Source of the DNA: Candidatus Zhuqueibacterota bacterium
GTDB lineage: Bacteria; Zhuqueibacterota; Zhuqueibacteria; Thermofontimicrobiales; Thermofontimicrobiaceae
NCBI GenBank assembly: GCA_016783825.1
Contig: JADHVV010000020.1
Location: forward strand, 1-35,757
DNA length: 35,757 nucleotides
Reading direction: 5' to 3'
How positions within the stretch are numbered: position 1 is the stretch's first letter; each line of letters begins with the position of its first letter. Of this stretch, positions 29,980-35,757 are shown piece after piece. The position numbers and the translations under genes were made by a program. The notes beneath the pieces are model-generated. The model did not search any database. It was not told the origin of the DNA and saw only the letters and a list, made by a program, of their open reading frames with translations.

Positions 29980-30303
29980 ATGAAACTTACATTATATAGA
30001 AAAGTTATTCTCATTATCTACTCCATGACTGTTGTTTTTCTTACGATTTTCAAATTTCCATATTCATTAAAAAATGAATTAAAACACCACAATATCTTTT
30101 CTCCTCCAATAAAAAAAGTGGTTATTCAAACTCGAGATATAGGAAGGAAGTCTTTAACGGGAGAACCAATAACACCACAAAAACACGTATCAATTCAAGC
30201 GTTTCATTACAATTACAATCTCTGGCTAATCGAAATATTTTTGACTACATTAATCTTTGGAACAATTTACATTATTCTACCAAACGGAAATAAAACATAC
30301 TGA
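29980..30303 (+). CDS. small two-helix membrane protein, unknown
   Basis: A 107-residue protein I do not recognise. Hydrophobic segments at about residues 8-24 and 83-101 flank a basic, hydrophilic, probably extracytoplasmic middle of about 55 residues containing SLTGEPITPQKHVSIQAF. The Shine-Dalgarno is weak. It lies between the tRNA-Leu terminator and another small membrane gene, same strand. Confidence 0.55.
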   Translation: MKLTLYRKVILIIYSMTVVFLTIFKFPYSLKNELKHHNIFSPPIKKVVIQTRDIGRKSLTGEPITPQKHVSIQAFHYNYNLWLIEIFLTTLIFGTIYIILPNGNKTY

Positions 30304-30368
30304 AATCTTCACTTTAGTTCTTAATTTGTTTGATATCGTTGTTATAAATTTATTAAAGGAAATTAACC

Positions 30369-30674
30369 ATGTCAGATCAGAACTGGGGACAGAGAGAACA
30401 AGAGTTAATAGACATCTTTGATAAATGCAACTTAATTTCCCTATCTGAAAAAGAAATTATTTACCATCTTGAAACGCTTTCAAAAATTCTCGTATCTGGA
30501 GACGGACCACGTTCAAGAAACCAAATAAGATCCAGTACATTGAGAAACCTCCTACTAATAAAAGTTGTTGAAAGATTAAACAAACAAAATACTAAATTAA
30601 CTTTTTTCGTGATAGCTCTAGCAATAATTGCTACAATTTCTTCAATTATGCAAATCATATTAGATTTATTCTAA
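30369..30674 (+). CDS. small tail-anchored protein, unknown
   Basis: A 101-residue protein I do not recognise. A hydrophilic, charged N-terminal part (about 1-76, starting MSDQNWGQREQELIDIFDKC) is followed by a single hydrophobic C-terminal helix (about 78-101), so it is likely anchored with the N-terminus in the cytoplasm. AAAGGA lies upstream of the ATG at suitable distance, supporting expression. Confidence 0.6.
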   Translation: MSDQNWGQREQELIDIFDKCNLISLSEKEIIYHLETLSKILVSGDGPRSRNQIRSSTLRNLLLIKVVERLNKQNTKLTFFVIALAIIATISSIMQIILDLF

Positions 30675-30774
30675 GTTAAATTACATTTCTCATGAAACAT
30701 TTCCCCATTCTTAAGCGTCAAAAATACTACTGATAAACAAAATACAATCCTTACAAAAAAATCCCTTTATAAAC

Positions 30775-30984
30775 ATGAATCTCAATTTTCTCAAACAAGT
30801 CCGAATTCGCGGTTTGATCTATTCCGTAATTGCTATGGGCGGTATTGTCTATGAAATCTTTTTTTCAAATAAAATTCGCCCTTTTTTAATTGTGATGTAT
30901 TCCTTGGTCATTTTAATTGGAATCTTTTATTATCTGCGTGCTCCGGAACAAAAGGAGAAAAAACAACATGCGAAAAAGATTTAG
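30775..30984 (+). CDS. small two-helix membrane protein, coupled to TPR lipoprotein
   Basis: A 69-residue protein with two hydrophobic segments (about 13-29 and 36-53) and a lysine-rich tail. Not recognised as a family. Its 3' end overlaps the start of the TPR lipoprotein gene by 17 bases and contains that gene's GGAG ribosome binding site, which supports a real, translationally coupled gene. Confidence 0.6.
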   Translation: MNLNFLKQVRIRGLIYSVIAMGGIVYEIFFSNKIRPFLIVMYSLVILIGIFYYLRAPEQKEKKQHAKKI

Positions 30985-32110
30985 AAAAATTCAATTCTTA
31001 CTTTATATTTTATTAATAATTTTACTTTTTAATGGCTGCAAATCAATCGAATTTGAGTCAGCTTTAATTTATCTCCACCAGGCAAGTGAAGTCGAACGGG
31101 CTATTTCATATTTACTCAAGGCTCTCCAAAAACAACCCCATGATATCGAAGCTTATGTCATATTGGGAAAAGCTTATGGAATGAAAGAAAATTTCGTAAA
31201 AATGAACGCTGCTTTTGATTCGGCAATGGCTTTGATTGATACGACAATAAAATCCCACAAATATTTCAAAGAAGATATTGATTACTTGCGCGATGAATTC
31301 TGGTGCTTCGTATTTAACAGGGGCATCGAACATTTTGAAAACAACCGTCTGGCAGATGCCGGTATGGACTTCGGCAATTGTATTATAATCGATAACCAGC
31401 GAGCAGATGGTTACATTAACCTGGCGCTCATTGAAGAACAAATAAACAATCTCGACTCTGCGATTGTTCATTACGAACAGGCTTTTTTATTGGATAAAAA
31501 AAATATTGACCTGATGTTTTACGTTTCAAATATTCACCGGAAATCCCGTGATTTTGAGAAAATGATCCAGGTCATGGACAAAGTTTTACAAGCTGATCCG
31601 CAACAAATAGATGCCATAACAGAAAAAGCGTTTACCTACGACCATTTAGGCAAAACCGATGAAGCCATTATTGCTTATCAAAAAGCGCTGCAAATCCGAC
31701 CCGGTGAACCGGACTGGCAATTCAACCTGGCACGTCTTTATTTTTTTGATGGAGATTACGGCAATGCGATTGAAAATTTTGAAAAAGTGTTAGACAAAAA
31801 TCCCGATGATATTGAAACAATCGTACTGCTCGGCGATTCTTATTTCAGCCTGGGTGAAGACATCAAAATCGAACTTCAGGAAATCAGCCTGTCAGATTCA
31901 ATTGAGATCACTCAGGAAGAAATTGAGCTGTACGAAAAAGAAGCCAAAGAATATTTCGATGCTGCCATTTATTATTTGGAGCATGCTGTAGAACTTCAAG
32001 CAGACGATCCCGACGTTTTGAATATGTTGGCTATTGCATATTCAAATGTTGGATTGAATGATAAAGCAGAAGCTATCTTCAACAGAGAGGAGCAGTTGCA
32101 ACGAAATTGA
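30968..32110 (+). CDS. TPR-repeat lipoprotein
   Basis: A 380-residue lipoprotein. ATG 30968 has GGAG upstream and starts a lipoprotein signal peptide (MRKRFRKIQFLLYILLIILL followed by FNGC lipobox, Cys at residue 24). The rest is a run of tetratricopeptide repeats, for example EAYVILGKAYG, ADGYINLALIEEQ, AITEKAFTYDHLGKTDEAI, WQFNLARLYFFDGDYGNAI, ETIVLLGDSYFSLGE and DVLNMLAIAYSNVGLNDKAE. Such proteins are envelope-bound scaffolds; the partner is unknown. Followed by a hexamer-word hairpin. Confidence 0.85.
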   Translation: MRKRFRKIQFLLYILLIILLFNGCKSIEFESALIYLHQASEVERAISYLLKALQKQPHDIEAYVILGKAYGMKENFVKMNAAFDSAMALIDTTIKSHKYFKEDIDYLRDEFWCFVFNRGIEHFENNRLADAGMDFGNCIIIDNQRADGYINLALIEEQINNLDSAIVHYEQAFLLDKKNIDLMFYVSNIHRKSRDFEKMIQVMDKVLQADPQQIDAITEKAFTYDHLGKTDEAIIAYQKALQIRPGEPDWQFNLARLYFFDGDYGNAIENFEKVLDKNPDDIETIVLLGDSYFSLGEDIKIELQEISLSDSIEITQEEIELYEKEAKEYFDAAIYYLEHAVELQADDPDVLNMLAIAYSNVGLNDKAEAIFNREEQLQRN

Positions 32111-32116
32111 ATAGTA

Positions 32117-32208
32117 GGTAAAGGTAAAGGCATAGGTCAAGGTCGAGATCAAGAATCAAGGCTTTACTAATATTTTTCTTTCTTGACCTTGGTCTCGACC
32201 TTGACCTT
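32117..32208. repeat. hexamer-word hairpin (GGTAAA/GGTCAA)
   Basis: Left arm: GGTAAA, GGTAAA, GGCATA, GGTCAA, GGTCGA, GATCAA in register from 32117. Right arm (about 32181-32208) is the complement (TTGACCTTGGTCTCGACCTT). Fills the gap between the TPR lipoprotein and the propeller gene. Confidence 0.88.
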
Positions 32209-32281
32209 TTTTTATTTTTACATACATCCCGCTAACTCTATTTTCTAAATCTAATCCTGTTTCTAAAACTTGGAACCCAAA

Positions 32282-33436
32282 ATGAAAAAATTATCATTGT
32301 TTACACTAATTCTATTGTTCTATTCACACCACGTAATTTCTCAACCCGAAAACTGGAAAGGTAAAACGAAAATTAAAAATGGAATCACCTACGTTCACAA
32401 TCCCGAACAAGGACTATGGGATAACGACCCAACAAAAAAGCTGACCATTGAAAGAATATTTTCCATCGGCAGTCTGAATGCGGATGAAGAATATTTATTC
32501 AGTTGGGTAAAAGATATTACAACCGATTCTGCGGGAAATATTTATGCCTGTGATTCAAAGGAACATCGTATTCAGGTTTATGATAAAAACGGAAAATATA
32601 TCCGCACAATTGGCAGAAAAGGGCAGGGGCCTGGTGATTTGATGCGACCGATGGCAGTCCGAGTTAACAGAGATGGAAAAATCTTTATTCAGGATGGTTT
32701 GAATTACCGTATTTCCATTTTTAAAGCAAATGGTAAATTTGACCATAGTTTTAAATACGGGCAAGTTGCTGGTGAAAATTTAGAAATTGATTTATCAGGC
32801 AATGTTTTGCTCAATCACTCCCTTTTTGGATTACCAAAAGGACAGACTATTCCTCCAATTGTTACTGTTTATAATTTAAAAGGTAATATAGAAAAACAAT
32901 TTGGTAAGCCCTTATTAATTCTCGAAAAAGATGGCTACGGAAGACCACATTATGCTTACAATGGTTTTTCCAAACAACTTGATGGCACTTTAATAGTTGA
33001 ATTTTCATATATATATCTGGTTCATTTTTATAAACATGGCACACTGTATAAAGCTATTAAAAAGGACAGCCCAATTTTTACCAGACCCGAAATTATCGAA
33101 ACAATTTTTAAAGCGACGTCAGGAGAAGGTGGCAAAGTAAAAAGTGTAGCTCAACGAAGTGATATTCGGAAAATTCTACCATTACCTGATGAAGGATTCG
33201 TTGCTGTTATTTTTGACAAAGGTAAAAATTTCAAAGAAAAAACTGTCGGCGGCAGAGATTTTGTCACGCATCTTGATCTATTTAACAGCGACGGGATATT
33301 CCTGAAAAGCTATCCCTGGGATTGGCAAAAATACGGATTAATCGAACACATCGACAAAGACGGATATTTTTATGCCAACCGCGGTGATTCTGAAATCGTT
33401 CCCGGCGTAACAAAATGGAAAATCTCTTTTGAGTAA
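32282..33436 (+). CDS. exported 6-bladed beta-propeller (NHL-like) protein
   Basis: A 384-residue protein with a signal peptide (MKKLSLFTLILLFYSHHVIS, then Q) and NHL-like blades: VKDITTDSAGNIYACDSKEH, RIQVYDKNGKYIRTIGRKGQ, GDLMRPMAVRVNRDGKIFIQ and similar. It resembles the 6-bladed beta-propeller proteins common in Bacteroidota and relatives, of unknown ligand. I use ATG 32282; an in-frame TTG at 32270 would add four residues before the signal peptide. Both flanks carry hairpins built from the same hexamer words. Confidence 0.82.
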   Translation: MKKLSLFTLILLFYSHHVISQPENWKGKTKIKNGITYVHNPEQGLWDNDPTKKLTIERIFSIGSLNADEEYLFSWVKDITTDSAGNIYACDSKEHRIQVYDKNGKYIRTIGRKGQGPGDLMRPMAVRVNRDGKIFIQDGLNYRISIFKANGKFDHSFKYGQVAGENLEIDLSGNVLLNHSLFGLPKGQTIPPIVTVYNLKGNIEKQFGKPLLILEKDGYGRPHYAYNGFSKQLDGTLIVEFSYIYLVHFYKHGTLYKAIKKDSPIFTRPEIIETIFKATSGEGGKVKSVAQRSDIRKILPLPDEGFVAVIFDKGKNFKEKTVGGRDFVTHLDLFNSDGIFLKSYPWDWQKYGLIEHIDKDGYFYANRGDSEIVPGVTKWKISFE

Positions 33437-33438
33437 CA

Positions 33439-33582
33439 GGTAAAGGAATAGGTAAAGGTATAGATTAAGATTAAGGTCGATACTCTGCGAGCACAGGGAT
33501 CAAGAATCAAGACATTAGTATTAATTTTTTTTCTTGACCTTGACATCGACCTTTTTCTTTACCCTTACCTTTGCCTTTACCT
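33439..33582. repeat. hexamer-word hairpin (GGTAAA), second copy
   Basis: Left arm: GGTAAA, GGAATA, GGTAAA, GGTATA, GATTAA, GATTAA, GGTCGA from 33439 to 33480. Right arm 33530-33582 is its complement (TTACCCTTACCTTTGCCTTT at the outer end). Same words, plus a shared ATCAAGAATCAAG block, as the hairpin on the other side of the propeller gene. Confidence 0.88.
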
Positions 33583-33714
33583 GCCCAATGCTTCTCCCAC
33601 AAATTCAACAAAAAACCAATTTTCCCCTTTACTTTTAACTATTCTTTGTGTATATTTATTAAAAGAAAAAACTCTCCGTTAATAATATCAAACCCACAAT
33701 CCCCCGTTACAATT

Positions 33715-35682
33715 ATGAGTAAAAAGATGTTCCAAAAATATACTCTAAAGATATGCCGGGATTTCGTACTGCTTTTATTTATTGCACTTTTAAATTTCAT
33801 CTATCCTTTTTCAATTCATGCCCAAAACAAAAATCAACCAACTCTAAAATTGCCCCAATTCACTGATGTCTCCAAATCTGCCGGAGTCGATCTCGATTTA
33901 ACGAGTTTTTTTGCTACCTGGGCTGACTATGACGGAGACGGCTGGCTTGACCTTTTTGTTTGCAATGGTCGTAACCAACAAAATGCTCTCTATCATAATC
34001 CGGGCAATGGCACATTTGAAGATGTTACCGAAACAGTTGGCTTAATTTCTCATTTCTGGACATGGGAAGCTCGCTGGATTGATTTTGACAATGACGGCGA
34101 TCCGGATTTGTATCTGAAGAATGCCTCCCTTCCTCAGCTATTTGAAAACAAAAATGGTACAAAATTCAAAGATATTTCCCGAGCCTTCAACTTTCCCCCG
34201 CGTTCGACTGCTTCCTGGGCAGATTTCAACAATGATGGCTGGTTGGATTATTACATTAGTCGCTCTGATACCGATAAAGAACAAGCCAATAGCCCGCCCA
34301 ATTTATTGTACAAAAATTTACAAAATGGCAGCTTTGAAGAAATAGCAAATACTGCCGGCGTTGCCGGAGAAAATGATAGTGGAGGCGCATACTGGATTGA
34401 TTACAACAATGACGGATTCGTTGATCTTTTTGTTGTCAATTCGTATCAGCAGCCAAATAAACTGTACCGCAATAATGGTAATGAAACTTTTACGAATGTT
34501 ATTGCGCAAAGTGGTTTAAAAAATTATCCAGGAGGATGGCATTGGACAGATTTTAATAACGATGGCTGGATAGATGTCTTTATGAACTATGGCGTACAAA
34601 ATATGCTGTATAAAAATTTAGGAGATGGCACCTTTGCTGATGTAACACTATCGAGCGGAATAAAATTTCTTCCCGGCTACAATCACAACCAAAACTTCAT
34701 CGATATTAATAATGATGGTTTGTTAGATTTCGCAATTCTCTGTAATCCCATTCAACCTTTTCAACCTTCCCTACCGCCCAGGTTTATTATATATCTTAAC
34801 AAAAGCGATGAAACTTTTTCAAATTTTTCGGAAGTTAATATTGATGATTCCAAAAAAATTTACTATAACCAAACCTGGGGAGATTATGATAATGATGGAG
34901 ATATGGACGTCTATATCGGCACTAAAGAAAAAAATATTCTCCTGCGTAATGAAGGGAATAGTAATAATTGGTTAAAAATAAACCTGTTCGCCACCCAAAG
35001 CAACCGCGATGCCATCGGTGCCAAAGTGAAAGTTAATTGTGGCTCATTAAAACAAATTAGGCAAGTCGGGTTAGGAAATCCTTATAATTTATATTCAAAG
35101 TATAGCCTTTGTTTCGGATTGGGAGAACATGAAATCGTTGACAATATCACTATTCAATGGCCTTCAGGCGCCAGACAAGACACATTTAATATTAAAGCAA
35201 ATCAAACCATTATTCTCACGGAACCTGGTCTGCCCATGTTCACTGACATCACCGCGATGACAGGTTTAGCCCCTAATTCTAATAAATCATTCGGAGTTGC
35301 TTGTGTCGATTTTAATAATGATAGTCTTATCGATATCTATTTCTCAAATCATGAAAATCGAAACGAATTCTACAAAAACATCGGTTTTTCTTCATTTGAA
35401 TTAATAACTGAAAACACAGCGCTCGATTATAGTTTCTGGACGGCAATTGGATATGGTGATTTCAATAATGACGGATTTGGAGATGTTTATGCCTGCCACG
35501 CGGTAATTGGCACAAATCTCCTGTTCCAAAATGTGGGTAATTTTAAATTTTTAAACATTTCAAAAGTAAGCGCCACATCGGGTTTGCCCAATCATTCAAA
35601 TGACATCGCTCTCGGTGATTATAGTATTACAAGTCAAATCTTCGTTTTTTGTGCAAAAGAATTTCTAACCCAGATCAATTAA
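33715..35682 (+). CDS. exported VCBS/FG-GAP and ASPIC/UnbV protein with abnormal C-terminus
   Basis: A 655-residue secreted protein of the CRTAC1/UnbV type. After a signal peptide (FVLLLFIALLNFIYPFSIHA) it has seven FG-GAP/VCBS-like calcium-binding loops (DYDGDGWLD, DFDNDGDPD, DFNNDGWLD, DYNNDGFVD, DFNNDGWID, DINNDGLLD, DYDNDGDMD), an ASPIC/UnbV domain (SNRDAIGAKVKV to ITIQWPSGARQDTF), and two more loops (DFNNDSLID, DFNNDGFGD). A tenth begins IALGDY but then becomes unrelated SITSQIFVFCAKEFLTQIN and stops, so the end looks truncated or rearranged. ATG 33715 is chosen for the signal peptide; the frame is open further upstream into the hairpin. Confidence 0.83.
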   Translation: MSKKMFQKYTLKICRDFVLLLFIALLNFIYPFSIHAQNKNQPTLKLPQFTDVSKSAGVDLDLTSFFATWADYDGDGWLDLFVCNGRNQQNALYHNPGNGTFEDVTETVGLISHFWTWEARWIDFDNDGDPDLYLKNASLPQLFENKNGTKFKDISRAFNFPPRSTASWADFNNDGWLDYYISRSDTDKEQANSPPNLLYKNLQNGSFEEIANTAGVAGENDSGGAYWIDYNNDGFVDLFVVNSYQQPNKLYRNNGNETFTNVIAQSGLKNYPGGWHWTDFNNDGWIDVFMNYGVQNMLYKNLGDGTFADVTLSSGIKFLPGYNHNQNFIDINNDGLLDFAILCNPIQPFQPSLPPRFIIYLNKSDETFSNFSEVNIDDSKKIYYNQTWGDYDNDGDMDVYIGTKEKNILLRNEGNSNNWLKINLFATQSNRDAIGAKVKVNCGSLKQIRQVGLGNPYNLYSKYSLCFGLGEHEIVDNITIQWPSGARQDTFNIKANQTIILTEPGLPMFTDITAMTGLAPNSNKSFGVACVDFNNDSLIDIYFSNHENRNEFYKNIGFSSFELITENTALDYSFWTAIGYGDFNNDGFGDVYACHAVIGTNLLFQNVGNFKFLNISKVSATSGLPNHSNDIALGDYSITSQIFVFCAKEFLTQIN

Positions 35683-35697
35683 CTTTCATACCGAAAA

Positions 35698-35757
35698 GGC
35701 TGAGGCGAAGGCAAAGGCGAAGCAAGGAAAAAGATTAAAGCACCCTTCGGGCACAGG
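35698..35757. repeat. hexamer-word repeat (GGCGAA), cut by window end
   Basis: GGCTGA, GGCGAA, GGCAAA, GGCGAA in register from 35698; same words as the atpH-atpA hairpin. Any complementary right arm lies outside the window. Confidence 0.7.

Overview
The window reads as a chromosomal segment from an AT-rich, free-living bacterium with standard Shine-Dalgarno translation. The 16S 3' end carries a full CCTCC anti-SD, and several starts have GGAG/AGGAGG at the right distance. Promoters look like ordinary sigma70 sites: TTGACA/TTGACT, about 17 bp, TATATT recurs upstream of the rRNA operon, a toxin-antitoxin pair and the Panacea gene. The mix of a DUF1343 muramidase, ASPIC/UnbV-VCBS protein, 6-bladed propeller, TPR lipoprotein and MetallophosN/C phosphoesterase suggests the FCB side of the tree, perhaps Calditrichota/KSB1-like. 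That placement is an inference; the full 16S and 23S genes here would settle it.

Layout. 1-1.6 kb: a 5'-truncated GT39-type membrane glycosyltransferase and a GtrA flippase-like protein. 1.9-3.1 kb: a CPA2 cation/proton antiporter interrupted by one in-frame TGA. 3.2-3.9 kb: a protein built of two tandem dimeric alpha-beta-barrel-like domains. 3.95-11.5 kb: a complete F1Fo ATP synthase cluster (atpI-like, B, E, F, H, A, G, D, C) closed by a hairpin terminator but spaced by four intergenic inverted-repeat blocks. 11.7-12.9 kb: a NamZ-like exo-muramidase.

12.9-18.7 kb is a defence/toxin-antitoxin island: HEPN-MNT, DUF4258-DUF2283 with a palindromic operator on its promoter, a diverged second copy of the muramidase 3' end, a frameshifted lone antitoxin, a NurA-HerA pair, and divergently a Panacea antitoxin with a MazF/PemK-like partner. 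A perfect palindrome sits between the two divergent operons.

18.8-21.9 kb: metallophosphoesterase, ArsC and isoaspartyl peptidase. 22.0-27.6 kb: one complete rRNA operon on the minus strand (16S, tRNA-Ile(GAT), tRNA-Ala(TGC), 23S, 5S) with tandem promoters, boxA-like sites, recognisable processing stems and a terminator. 27.7-29.4 kb: tyrS and smpB on the minus strand. 29.7-29.9 kb: tRNA-Leu(CAG) with its own promoter and terminator. 30-31 kb: three small membrane proteins. 31-35.7 kb: secreted or surface proteins (TPR lipoprotein, beta-propeller, VCBS/ASPIC protein with an abnormal C-terminus).

The most unusual genome-scale signal is a set of about ten intergenic inverted repeats. In most of them the arms are degenerate short tandem repeats (6-, 7- or 8-nt words in strict register), with a different word from locus to locus, and two have MITE-like elements nested inside. 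They separate genes within the ATP synthase operon, lie around tyrS/smpB and flank the propeller gene.
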